Assembly: GCF_900187365.1 (NCBI RefSeq)
Contig: NZ_FYDG01000002.1
Location: 1-64,000, forward strand
Source: Rhodoblastus acidophilus
GTDB lineage: Bacteria > Pseudomonadota > Alphaproteobacteria > Rhizobiales > Beijerinckiaceae
Length of the DNA stretch: 64,000 nucleotides
Reading direction: 5' to 3'
The translations under genes were made by a program, and so were the position numbers. Positions 1 through 7,454 of this stretch are shown one piece after another. The notes under the pieces were generated by a model that worked only from the letters and a program-made list of their open reading frames with translations, was not told the DNA's origin and searched no databases. Numbering within the stretch: position 1 is the stretch's first letter; every line of letters starts with the position of its first letter.

Positions 1-338
1 CCGTGGCGGACGGCGATCAGCGCCGGCACATGGACGCCGGCCGAAGCGAGCCGCGCGCCGAAGTCCGGCGCGAGCGCAGTCAGTTTGACCGCCTCATCGA
101 GGAGGCCCAGCACCGTCGCGGCGAGACCGAGTTCGGCGGCGACCGCCGCCCCGCCCGGGATGAGCGCAGCAATCGCCGCGCCGTCCGCCGCGCCCTCCTC
201 CAGAGCTTCGATCACGCCAGATGCGGTCGGATGCTTGACCGCGGCGCCTATGGCCGCGACCAGCTTTTGCAGATTGAGGCTGTCGAACCGCTTGACCAGC
301 GCATCGACGGCCTGGAGGCGTGCGGCGGCGTCCGTCAT
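1..338 (-). CDS. Partial protein of unknown function, possibly phage-derived
   Basis: This reading frame starts at an ATG whose first base is 338 and stays open for 112 codons to the left edge, so only the N-terminal part is visible. Its ATG overlaps the TGA of the chimeric recombinase (335-337) in an ATGA arrangement, which suggests translational coupling. The visible protein is rich in Ala, Leu and Val, begins MTDAAARLQAVDALVK, and contains a glycine-rich hydrophobic stretch (IPGGAAVAAELGLAATVLGLL) that could be a membrane helix. I do not recognise a family. Its position inside the element next to the tRNA suggests an accessory or phage gene, but this is inference from location only. Confidence 0.5.
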   Translation of the reverse strand, partial: MTDAAARLQAVDALVKRFDSLNLQKLVAAIGAAVKHPTASGVIEALEEGAADGAAIAALIPGGAAVAAELGLAATVLGLLDEAVKLTALAPDFGARLASAGVHVPALIAVRH

Positions 339-1666
339 TTCGCGGCGACGGCCGCGCCGGTGGCCTCGGCGGTCGCGTCAGCCGGGACGACGCCCAGGGC
401 CGAGAGCTTGGCGAGGATCAGCGGGCGCAGGTTGGCGCCGAGCCACTTCGAGATCGCGGGCGCGGACGACACGGCATATTGTTCGGCGGCGGCCAGGACC
501 AGATTGGTGGTCGAGAGCGACAGCGTCTTGCCGGCGACCGCGCCCTCGACGGCGCCGAAGCCATAGTTGACCGCCTTGCTGATCAGGTCGTCGGTCAGCA
601 GCACCTTGACATAGGCCGGCGCCCATTTGGCGACGACGAAGGACAGCAGCGCGATCGCGAGCGAGGCGACCAACGGCAGATCGCGCGGCCGATATTCGGT
701 TTTCTGCTCGGCGCCGTCGCGCGCCACAATAGAAATATACGGCACGTCGCAATCCAGATGGATATGCGAGGGTAGCAGGCTTGTCACCTCCTCAACCCCC
801 ATGCCGGTCTCCGAGCAAAGCAGCAATGCAACGCGCGCATCAAGATTGAGCCCCGACAGCGCGCCCGGCGCCAGCAGGACGCCCTCGACAAATTCGCGCG
901 GGATCGGCGGCCGGCGCTGCTTGCGCTCATCGAGCGCCAGCCCTGAAAACAGCGATCCGAGATTGAGCCCGATTTCGTCACCGACGACATGCAGGATCCG
1001 CGACACCTGCCCGAGCTGCTTGTTCGCAGCATTGCGACCCAACGATTCGGCCTCGATGCGGTCGACCCACCAGCGATGAAATTTCCGAGCGTCGTCGCGG
1101 GTAATCTGGTCCAGGCGCTTATCCTCGCCGACCACCGCGAGAAAATTGTCGATCGACAGCCGCCGCGCGTTTTCCCAACGACGCAACTGGTCCTCACGCT
1201 TGCCGAGGTTTTCGCCTTTGCACAATTCCTTGTAGCGTTCGAACGCGGTCGAGAGCGTCACCTCAGGGCGCGGGACCATCCCAAGCAGCGCCTCGCGCGC
1301 GCCGCGATCGTGCGGCCGATCGGCAAGCGCCTCGAAGCGCGCGAGAAGATCGGGCAGCAGACCAGCGACGACGTCGGGAGCAGCGCGATAGACAAAGCCT
1401 TCCAGCCGCGCGCGCTCCAGCGCCGCCTGATAGCGCGCCCAGGCGTCGCGGTCCTCCTGCCCCGTAAGCGAGGCCCATAGCGTCTCAAGCTCGCGCTCGG
1501 CGCCAATGGCGGCCAGTCGCGCAGCGGCGAGATCGCCCGTGTGGAGAGAGATGCGAACGATGACCCGACGATCGAGAGCGGCAAACGGTTTCGGCACGCG
1601 GCGGACGTAATAGTAAACGCCGCCCCGCTTCGAGATTCGATCAATCGCTGTCTTGGACCCAGCCAT
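335..1666 (-). CDS. Chimeric tyrosine recombinase (integrase N-terminal part fused to an unrelated C-terminus)
   Basis: The 443-residue product begins like a DUF6538-type phage integrase (KRGGVYYYVRRVPKPF, residues 13-28). A SAM-like core-binding domain follows at about 135-250, then the start of the catalytic domain at about 255-333. The motif that normally carries the first catalytic arginine reads ETGMGVEEV (286-294), with Gly where Arg is expected. After RPRDLPLV (326-333) the integrase similarity ends. The remaining roughly 110 residues are hydrophobic and alanine-rich, and contain no HxxR box or active-site tyrosine. The frame is intact, so this is an in-frame fusion near position 665 rather than a simple frameshift. 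It lies next to the 3' end of tRNA-Gln, as integrases of tRNA-targeting elements do. It is very unlikely to recombine DNA. Confidence 0.75.
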   Translation of the reverse strand: MAGSKTAIDRISKRGGVYYYVRRVPKPFAALDRRVIVRISLHTGDLAAARLAAIGAERELETLWASLTGQEDRDAWARYQAALERARLEGFVYRAAPDVVAGLLPDLLARFEALADRPHDRGAREALLGMVPRPEVTLSTAFERYKELCKGENLGKREDQLRRWENARRLSIDNFLAVVGEDKRLDQITRDDARKFHRWWVDRIEAESLGRNAANKQLGQVSRILHVVGDEIGLNLGSLFSGLALDERKQRRPPIPREFVEGVLLAPGALSGLNLDARVALLLCSETGMGVEEVTSLLPSHIHLDCDVPYISIVARDGAEQKTEYRPRDLPLVASLAIALLSFVVAKWAPAYVKVLLTDDLISKAVNYGFGAVEGAVAGKTLSLSTTNLVLAAAEQYAVSSAPAISKWLGANLRPLILAKLSALGVVPADATAEATGAAVAAK

Positions 1667-1793
1667 CGCGCGCCACCAATGTTGCGCACTTTGTTACACA
1701 GTTAATCGCAATTTTGGCAAGAGATGCGCCGCGCGTCTTTTCCCAAGCCTTTGATTTTCTTTGGTTTTATGCCGATTGTTCAAGCAAAAGCTC
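1667..1793. other. AT-richer junction between tRNA-Gln and the integrase remnant
   Basis: The 127 bases between the integrase start and the encoded CCA of the tRNA are visibly richer in A and T than the surroundings (for example TTTGATTTTCTTTGGTTTTA at 1750-1769). This is where an attachment-site core and the integrase promoter would be expected. No second copy of the tRNA 3' end is seen inside the window, so the far end of the element must lie beyond the left edge if it still exists. Confidence 0.35.
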
Positions 1794-1868
1794 TGGCTGG
1801 GGCGGCAGGATTCGAACCTACGAATGGCGGAATCAAAATCCGCTGCCTTACCACTTGGCGACGCCCCA
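1794..1868 (-). tRNA. tRNA-Gln (anticodon TTG)
   Basis: Read on the minus strand the sequence begins TGGGGCGTCGCCAAGTGG and ends CCTGCCGCCCCAGCCA, giving an acceptor stem that starts with the unpaired-looking U1 typical of bacterial glutamine tRNAs. The T arm contains GGTTCGAATCC. The anticodon stem-loop CGGATTTTGATTCCG presents TTG in a seven-base loop. CCA is encoded (1794-1796). The length is 75 nt with CCA. Its 3' end faces the integrase remnant, so it is the likely integration target. Confidence 0.95.
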
Positions 1869-1969
1869 AAACCCGAGTCGGCCTGGACCATAATGGCCTC
1901 GCCGCCGCCTCGCAAGCCGACTTCCCGATTTTTGTCGTCGTCACAAAGGGAAATCGGCCCGGCGCTCGC

Positions 1970-1995
1970 GGGCGCGGTCCCCGGAGACCGCGCCC
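1970..1995 (-). terminator. GC-rich hairpin downstream of serA
   Basis: GGGCGCGGTC (1970-1979) pairs with GACCGCGCCC (1986-1995) around a six-base loop, 16 bp beyond the serA stop codon. There is no clear T-run on the minus-strand side, so it may be a transcript-end stabiliser or a weak terminator rather than a classic intrinsic terminator. Confidence 0.5.
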
Positions 1996-2010
1996 GCGTG
2001 CTGAATAACC

Positions 2011-3255
2011 TCAGCGGTCGTAAATGATGCGCGCGCGCAGCGTGCCCTCGATGCCACGGATGTCATCGAGGATCTGCTCGGCCACCTCCAGAGCGCCATC
2101 GGCCTCGATCACCACATAACCCACCTGGCCGTCCGTCTGCAGGAACTGCGAGGCGATGTTGAGGTCGCGGCTGGAGAATGCGTCGATCAACTTGCGCATC
2201 ACGCCCGGCACATTGCGGTGGACGTGCATGAAGCGCGTGCCGGTCGGGCGCGGCGGCAGCTGCACCTGCGGGAAGTTCACCGCGCCGACGGTCGAGCCGA
2301 TGTCGGAATAGTCAATCAGCTTGCGCGCCACTTCGGCGCCGATGCGCTCCTGCGCCTCCTCGGTCGAGCCGCCGATGTGCGGGGTGATCAGCACATTGTC
2401 CAGCCCCTGCAGCGGCGAAGCGAATTTCTCGCCATTGCCCGCCGGCTCCTTCGGGAAGGTGTCGACCGCCGCGCCGAGCAGGTGGCCGCTCTTCAAGGCT
2501 TCGGCCAGCGCATTGACGTCGACCGTGGTGCCGCGGGCGTTGTTGATGAAATAGGCGCCCTTCTTCATGGCGGCGAACTGCTCGGCGCCGATCATGTTCT
2601 TGGTCTGCGGCGTTTCCGGCACATGCAGGCTGACCACGTCGGACTGCGCCAGCAGCTCCTCCAGCGTGTGCGTCGGCTCGGTGTTGCCGTGGCGCAGCTT
2701 GTCCATGATGTCGAAATAGACCACCCGCATGCCCATGGCTTCGGCGAGATAGGACAACTGGCTGCCGATATTGCCATAGCCGACGATGCCGAGCGTCTTG
2801 CCGCGCACCTCAAAACTGTTGACGGCGCTCTTGTCCCAGCCGCCGTTGTGGCACTCCATCGAGCGCGTGGGAATGCGGCGCAGCAGCATCACGATCTCGC
2901 CGATGGTGAGTTCGGCCACCGAGCGGGTGTTGGAGAACGGCGCGTTGAAAACGGGAATGCCGCGCGCGGACGCCGACGGCAGCGTGACCTGATTGGTGCC
3001 GATGCAGAAACAGCCCACCGCCATCAGCCGGTCGGCGTCTTCGAACACCTGCTCGGTCAGCTTGGTGCGCGAGCGGATGCCGACGATGTGCACGCCATGC
3101 AGCGCCTCGCGCAGGGCGTCGCCGTCGAGGGCCTTGGTCAGGCGGGTGACATTGGTGTAGCCGGCGTTTTCGAACAATTCGACCGCGCTCTGGTGGATGC
3201 CTTCGAGCAGCAGGACTTTGATCTTGTCTTTGGAAAGCGACAGACGTGCGTTCAC
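2011..3255 (-). CDS. serA: D-3-phosphoglycerate dehydrogenase
   Basis: SerA oxidises 3-phosphoglycerate to 3-phosphohydroxypyruvate with NAD, the first step of serine biosynthesis in the cytosol. The 414-residue protein matches the shorter E. coli-type enzyme (about 410 aa), with one substrate/NAD unit and a C-terminal ACT domain (about 340-414) that usually binds serine for feedback inhibition. Visible landmarks are the Rossmann glycine motif GIVGYGNIGSQL, the catalytic region NNARGTTVD, and the histidine motif TPHIGGSTEEAQ. I chose the GTG at 3255 because AGGAGA lies five bases upstream (3261-3266) and the product then aligns with the E. coli N-terminus. Upstream in-frame ATGs lack such a site. 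It follows panD on the same strand behind a strong terminator, so it is probably transcribed on its own. Confidence 0.95.
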   Translation of the reverse strand: MNARLSLSKDKIKVLLLEGIHQSAVELFENAGYTNVTRLTKALDGDALREALHGVHIVGIRSRTKLTEQVFEDADRLMAVGCFCIGTNQVTLPSASARGIPVFNAPFSNTRSVAELTIGEIVMLLRRIPTRSMECHNGGWDKSAVNSFEVRGKTLGIVGYGNIGSQLSYLAEAMGMRVVYFDIMDKLRHGNTEPTHTLEELLAQSDVVSLHVPETPQTKNMIGAEQFAAMKKGAYFINNARGTTVDVNALAEALKSGHLLGAAVDTFPKEPAGNGEKFASPLQGLDNVLITPHIGGSTEEAQERIGAEVARKLIDYSDIGSTVGAVNFPQVQLPPRPTGTRFMHVHRNVPGVMRKLIDAFSSRDLNIASQFLQTDGQVGYVVIEADGALEVAEQILDDIRGIEGTLRARIIYDR

Positions 3256-3286
3256 ATTCTTCTCCTGATGCATCGACCGCCGCCAC

Positions 3287-3322
3287 AAAAGGGAAAAGCG
3301 CGAAAGCGGAGGGCTTTCGCGC
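3287..3322 (-). terminator. Intrinsic terminator after panD
   Basis: GCGCGAAAGC and GCTTTCGCGC form a ten-base-pair stem (3298-3307 with 3313-3322) around a five-base loop. On the minus strand the stem is followed by TTTTCCCTTTTG. This separates panD from serA, leaving the serA ribosome-binding site about 20 bp further on. Confidence 0.8.
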
Positions 3323-3404
3323 GACGGGCTGGGCCGCTTCTGATCGCGCATGGACGTTTCCGGAAACCGGAGGCCGCTTTCCGGGACGACGCGTCCGCGT
3401 CCTA

Positions 3405-3854
3405 TCAGACTTTGGATTTCAGTGGAATGGGTTGTTTGGCGCCGGTCTCGTCGCGGATGGCGAAGCGGTAGCGCCCCTGCTCGTCAAAATCGACCTGATA
3501 GGACAGCCGGTCGATCACGCGGTTGTCGCGGTCGAAGGCCAGCACTTTCGGATTGAGTTTGGGGATTTCCTGCGCGTCCACATAGATCGACGAGCAGATG
3601 ATCAGCGCGTCGCCCGGCTGGCAGGTGCGCGCCGCCGCCCCGTTGAGGATGCAGCAGCGCGAGCCGCGCTCGCCCAGGATGACATAAGTCGAAATCCGGG
3701 CGCCGGAATGCTTGTTCCAGATCTCCACGAATTCGAGCGGCAGAATTCCCGCCTCCTCGCAATGATCGGGGTCCAGCGTGATCGAACCGTGATAGTCGAT
3801 ATTGGCGTCCGTCACGTGAATTCCGTGCAACTTGGCGCCGACAACCTTGCGCAT
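3405..3854 (-). CDS. panD: Aspartate 1-decarboxylase precursor
   Basis: PanD decarboxylates L-aspartate to beta-alanine for pantothenate and coenzyme A synthesis. It is made as a pro-enzyme that cleaves itself before a serine, which becomes the pyruvoyl cofactor. The expected cleavage site is present as YHGS, with Gly23-Ser24. The sequence from [17 protein letters not shown] onward matches the family, and 149 residues is slightly longer than the usual 115-130 because of a C-terminal tail. The ATG at 3854 has AGGA about seven bases upstream, and the longer in-frame extension is not family-like. msrB lies just upstream on the same strand (98 bp gap), and a strong terminator follows about 85 bp downstream. 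Confidence 0.93.
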   Translation of the reverse strand: MRKVVGAKLHGIHVTDANIDYHGSITLDPDHCEEAGILPLEFVEIWNKHSGARISTYVILGERGSRCCILNGAAARTCQPGDALIICSSIYVDAQEIPKLNPKVLAFDRDNRVIDRLSYQVDFDEQGRYRFAIRDETGAKQPIPLKSKV

Positions 3855-3952
3855 TGACGTGTCCTGACAGTCTGGGCGGAGAAGGCCCAAAAATACTCGC
3901 CCGCTGAATAGCTTTTTTTCGCGGGAATCGCCAGCCCGCGATTCCCGCCGCG

Positions 3953-4360
3953 TCACCCCTCCGAATCAGGCGTGAAATCCAGCGCCACCCCGTTGATGCA
4001 GTAGCGCAGATGGGTGGGCGGAGGCCCGTCCTCGAAGACATGGCCGAGATGGCCGCCGCAGGCGCTGCAATGCACCTCGACGCGCACCATGCCCCAGGAC
4101 GTATCGCGGCTGGTCTCCACCGCCCCCGGCAGCGGATCGAAAAAGCTCGGCCAGCCCGTGCCGCTCTCGAACTTTTCCTTCGAGCGGAACAGCTCCTGGC
4201 CGCAGCCGACGCAACGAAACGCGCCGGCGCGCTTTTCATGATTGAGCGCGCAGGAGCCGGGCCGCTCCGTGCCATGGCCGCGCAGCACCTCATATTGCTC
4301 CGGCGTCAGCAGGGCGCGCCATTCCGCGTCGCTGCGCGAAACCTTGAAATCTTCGGCCAT
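3953..4360 (-). CDS. msrB: Peptide-methionine (R)-S-oxide reductase
   Basis: MsrB reduces the R form of methionine sulfoxide in proteins and so repairs oxidative damage. The 135-residue protein has the two CxxC pairs that bind structural zinc (CVGCG and [10 protein letters not shown]), the substrate-pocket motif GTGWPSFF, and the catalytic cysteine in [11 protein letters not shown] near the C-terminus. Its length is normal for a free-standing MsrB, and no MsrA domain is fused. No resolving-partner gene is adjacent. There is no predicted signal peptide, so it should be cytosolic. It is followed by panD on the same strand with a 98 bp gap. Confidence 0.95.
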   Translation of the reverse strand: MAEDFKVSRSDAEWRALLTPEQYEVLRGHGTERPGSCALNHEKRAGAFRCVGCGQELFRSKEKFESGTGWPSFFDPLPGAVETSRDTSWGMVRVEVHCSACGGHLGHVFEDGPPPTHLRYCINGVALDFTPDSEG

Positions 4361-4422
4361 TCGAATCTCCAGGCGGGGAACTGGGCCTTAGATGGGAGAT
4401 GCCTGCCCAGCCTGCAAGATTT

Positions 4423-4472
4423 AAAGCGTTTTCACGCGAAGCGGAGGCCGGTCCGCGTGAAGAAAACGCGTC
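4423..4472. repeat. REP-like imperfect palindrome
   Basis: GCGTTTTCACGC (from 4426) and the inverted arm GCGTGAAGAAAACGC (4455-4469) form a long imperfect stem around a GC-rich centre containing GGCCGG. It sits in the 123 bp gap between msrB and hpnI. Its appearance is that of the short dispersed palindromes common in alphaproteobacterial intergenic regions. Only this copy was noticed in the window. It could also act as a transcript-end hairpin for hpnI. Confidence 0.6.
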
Positions 4473-4483
4473 CGAACGAGACT

Positions 4484-5707
4484 CTAGCGGGCGATCTCGG
4501 CCTGCTCCTCCTCGACCGGCGCCATCACGCCATCGTCGCGCAGGGAAAAGTCCTGGCCGCGCCAATGCAGCTGGCCCGGCAAAAAGCTGCCCCAGAACAG
4601 CAGGAACCCAAGGACGTCGCGGACCGGCGCCAGCGCCAGCGACCGCGCCTGCCCGGGAAACCGCTGGTCGACCTCATCATGCAGCGTCACCCGGCAGATC
4701 AGCGCGGCGAAGAAGAGAAGCACGGCGCCGGGGGCGAAGCCGGCTAAAACCACGGCCAGCAGGCCCCAGGCCAGGGTGTGCGTGACGATGGTGCCGAAAT
4801 AGCCGGCGGGATCGAGCGCGCGGATCGTACGCGCCCAGCGGACTTCCTGCCGCCAGAGATCGGCGAAGCTGCGCTCGCGATGGGCGTGCAGCACGACGAA
4901 ATCCGCCACCGCAACCTTCAGCCCCAATCCGCGCACCAGCGCGCCGAGCACGAAATCGTCGGCCAACTGGTCTTTCAAGGGAACGAAGCCGCCGATCCGG
5001 TCGAGCGCCTCGCGGCGCAGGGCGATGGTGGCGCCGACGCAGGGCTTGGCCATGTTCAGCGCCAGCCCGGTCGCGACATTGGGCAGAAAGGTGTAATCCA
5101 CGCCCATGGCGCACAGCCGCGACCAGATCCCCTCCATCGCCACGCCGCGATAAAGGCAGGTGACCGCGCCGACGCCCTCCGGCTCCAACGCCGCCGTCAG
5201 CCGGTTCAGATAATCCGGCGCGACGATGATGTCGCTGTCGGCCAGCACCACGATATCGCCGGAGATATGCCGGGACAGGTTGATGAGATTGTCGACCTTG
5301 CCATTGCCGCCATGCCGCGCCGAATCGATCACCAGTTCGGCGGTCAGTCCGGCCGGCGCGCCCGCAACCTCGCCGGCGCGCACGGCGGCGACGATGCGCC
5401 GCGCGACGATCGCGGCGGGATCGGCGGCGTCGTGAACCCCGAACAGGATTTGCACCGGGCCGTCATAGCTCTGGCGGCAAAACGTGAGCAGGTGATCGGA
5501 AAGGCCCGGCTCGGCGCCATAGAGCGGCTTCAGGATGGTGACGCCCGGCGCATTGCGCGGCGCGGCCTTGGGAGCCTCGCGCGGAAACCGCCGCACCGCG
5601 AAGATCGACAGCAAGGTGTAGAGGCAGGAAACCAACGCCAGAACGCAAACCACAACAACCGGCAAAGAGGCGACAGAAAAGTCGCCTCCGTCCAACACGG
5701 TCAGCAT
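4484..5707 (-). CDS. hpnI: Hopanoid biosynthesis glycosyltransferase HpnI
   Basis: HpnI is a family-21-like glycosyltransferase that adds an N-acetylglucosamine unit to bacteriohopanetetrol, on the way to glucosaminyl and cyclitol-ether hopanoids. The 407-residue protein has an N-terminal membrane helix (about 12-35) and a GT-A domain with DSD (VLADSDIIV), the DDF motif (LADDFVLG) and the QxxRW motif (RQEVRWART). Two or three further hydrophobic helices lie near the C-terminus. The ATG at 5707 is preceded by GGAG, and the upstream in-frame extension overlaps hpnM coding sequence. It is the last gene of an hpnL-hpnM-hpnI run, with 11 bp between hpnM and hpnI. Confidence 0.9.
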   Translation of the reverse strand: MLTVLDGGDFSVASLPVVVVCVLALVSCLYTLLSIFAVRRFPREAPKAAPRNAPGVTILKPLYGAEPGLSDHLLTFCRQSYDGPVQILFGVHDAADPAAIVARRIVAAVRAGEVAGAPAGLTAELVIDSARHGGNGKVDNLINLSRHISGDIVVLADSDIIVAPDYLNRLTAALEPEGVGAVTCLYRGVAMEGIWSRLCAMGVDYTFLPNVATGLALNMAKPCVGATIALRREALDRIGGFVPLKDQLADDFVLGALVRGLGLKVAVADFVVLHAHRERSFADLWRQEVRWARTIRALDPAGYFGTIVTHTLAWGLLAVVLAGFAPGAVLLFFAALICRVTLHDEVDQRFPGQARSLALAPVRDVLGFLLFWGSFLPGQLHWRGQDFSLRDDGVMAPVEEEQAEIAR

Positions 5708-5718
5708 TCGCGTCTCCT

Positions 5719-6306
5719 TCAGCGCTCCAGCAGACTGGCCGTCCGCTTGCGCAAATCCGCCAGCGACAGGCCCCGCAGGGCGCGCCGCCACTGCGTCAAC
5801 TCGGATATCGAGCCATTCGCCAATATATCGCCAATGCGCCAACCTTGTGGCGTGGCCTTGACCACATAATCAATCGGCATCGGCTGGCCGGACGTCGGGA
5901 TCATGCGGGTGCTGACCACCAGCGCGCCGTCGCGCTGCGCCGTCTTGGCGTCGCGTTCAAATCCCTTGGCTTCGACGAATTCGAACCGCTGCGCGTAAGT
6001 CGCGGCCACGTAATCGCCGAAACTTTTCACCCATTCGGCGCGGTCGGCTGCGGGCAGGTCATCGAAGCCGGGGCCATGGGCCAGCTTGGCCATGCCGTCG
6101 AGATCGAAGGCGGCGTCGAGCGCCGGGCGCAGCGCGTCGAACCGCTGCTGCAGGCTCATCTTGCCGGCCTGGCGCAGCACGTCGATCTGGCTGTCCTGCA
6201 ATTTCTGGACGATGGCGACCGCCTCGTCCGCATCGGCGGCGACGGCGGGAACGGCGAATGCGGGAATGGCGGCGATGAAAGCAAGAACGGCGCGGCGATC
6301 AAACAC
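5719..6306 (-). CDS. hpnM: Hopanoid-associated MlaC/Ttg2D-family periplasmic protein HpnM
   Basis: The 195-residue protein belongs to the MlaC/Ttg2D family of periplasmic lipid-binding proteins. A signal peptide is evident (FIAAIPAFAVPAVAADA). The mature part has the family pattern of helices followed by a beta region (VVSTRMIPTSGQPMPIDYVV, then GWRIGDILANG). In hopanoid clusters HpnM is thought to take part in hopanoid movement between membranes together with the RND-like HpnN, which is not seen nearby. It overlaps the end of hpnL by 8 bp and is followed by hpnI after 11 bp, so the three are almost certainly one transcript. Confidence 0.85.
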   Translation of the reverse strand: MFDRRAVLAFIAAIPAFAVPAVAADADEAVAIVQKLQDSQIDVLRQAGKMSLQQRFDALRPALDAAFDLDGMAKLAHGPGFDDLPAADRAEWVKSFGDYVAATYAQRFEFVEAKGFERDAKTAQRDGALVVSTRMIPTSGQPMPIDYVVKATPQGWRIGDILANGSISELTQWRRALRGLSLADLRKRTASLLER

Positions 6307-7306
6307 TTCGGGCTTCCTCCTCGGCGCGCTTTTCGCGCGAGAACAGCGCGGACAGGCTCTCGCCCTCCAGCCGCCGCCACAGCAACAGGCCGGGCGCGCC
6401 GCACAGCAGGTCGGGAATGCGCTTGATCAGCGACAAGGCGATGGCGTTGGGCGAAGCAATCCCGAAAGCGGCGCAAAGCGCGATGAAGCCGCCCTCCTGC
6501 ACGCCCCAGGCGCCGGGAATGAGGAATCCCGCCGCCTTGACCGCATGGCCCAGGCTCTCGATGGTGACGGCGGTGGCGAAGGAGCGGGGATCGCCGAGCA
6601 GATGCAGCGCGAAATAAATCTCCAGCGCGCCGATGAACCAGATCGTCATGTGGATCGCCAGCGCCCGGGCGAGGCCGGAGCGGTGGCGCAGGATGACGTC
6701 GAGCCCGGCGCGCAGCGCCGGCAGGCCGACCACGGACGGCCATCCGGTCTGGCTCTCGATCTTCTCGGCCAGACGGTCGAGCGCCGGCATCGACAGAAGA
6801 CGCGGCGCCAGCCAGAAGCCGGCGATGGCCGGGACCATGACGGTCGCGCCGACCACGGCGGCCAGCGTCAGATCGGCCTCGACCCCCGCGTAAAACAGCA
6901 GAATGACGCCGATCACGGTGAAAGCGGCCTGTGTGGCCGTCTGAGCCAGCAGATCGACGATGACGCTGGCGCCCGCCAGCCCGCCCTCGACGCGGCGTTT
7001 CTTGAGCAGTCGCGCGCCGAACACATCGCCGCCCACCGCCGCCACCGGCAGCAGGTTGTTGATGGATTCGCGCACCCAGCGCAGCTGGCAGAAAATCCAC
7101 GGCGCGGGACGCGGCTTGGGGATCAGGAATCGCCAGGCGAAACCGGCGCCAAAGGTCTGAACGAAGCGGAGCGCGGCGATCGTCAGCGCGCCGAACAGAC
7201 CGATCTGCGCGAACGCATGCGCGACGTCGCCGGCGCCTTCGTAGAAGGTCAGGGCGGCGAACAGGAGGAGACCGAGGAACAGTCCGAACGCTGCGGCTTT
7301 TTTCAT
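6299..7306 (-). CDS. hpnL: Hopanoid-associated integral membrane protein HpnL
   Basis: The 335-residue protein is a polytopic inner-membrane protein of the lysylphosphatidylglycerol-synthase transmembrane type (flippase-like superfamily), the group to which HpnL belongs. At least six hydrophobic segments are visible, starting with FGLFLGLLLFAALTF. The conserved patch PVAAVGGDVFGARLL and the later GAWGVQEGGF are typical. It opens the hpnL-hpnM-hpnI unit, which suggests a part in moving or assembling extended hopanoids, though its precise role is not established. The start ATG at 7306 encodes MKKAAAFGL, a normal N-terminus. Confidence 0.85.
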   Translation of the reverse strand: MKKAAAFGLFLGLLLFAALTFYEGAGDVAHAFAQIGLFGALTIAALRFVQTFGAGFAWRFLIPKPRPAPWIFCQLRWVRESINNLLPVAAVGGDVFGARLLKKRRVEGGLAGASVIVDLLAQTATQAAFTVIGVILLFYAGVEADLTLAAVVGATVMVPAIAGFWLAPRLLSMPALDRLAEKIESQTGWPSVVGLPALRAGLDVILRHRSGLARALAIHMTIWFIGALEIYFALHLLGDPRSFATAVTIESLGHAVKAAGFLIPGAWGVQEGGFIALCAAFGIASPNAIALSLIKRIPDLLCGAPGLLLWRRLEGESLSALFSREKRAEEEARSV

Positions 7307-7454
7307 CGGATCGCCTTACCCGGAATCGCCTCGCAAGTCAGCCCTCCGGGGCGCCGGCGCCCAAAAAAAAGCCTCCGCGATGCAAATAAGTCGCGCTTTT
7401 CGCAGGGGCGCCCGCGCGCCGGCGCCGCCCGCCCGTCCCCGTTGCGATCCGTCT

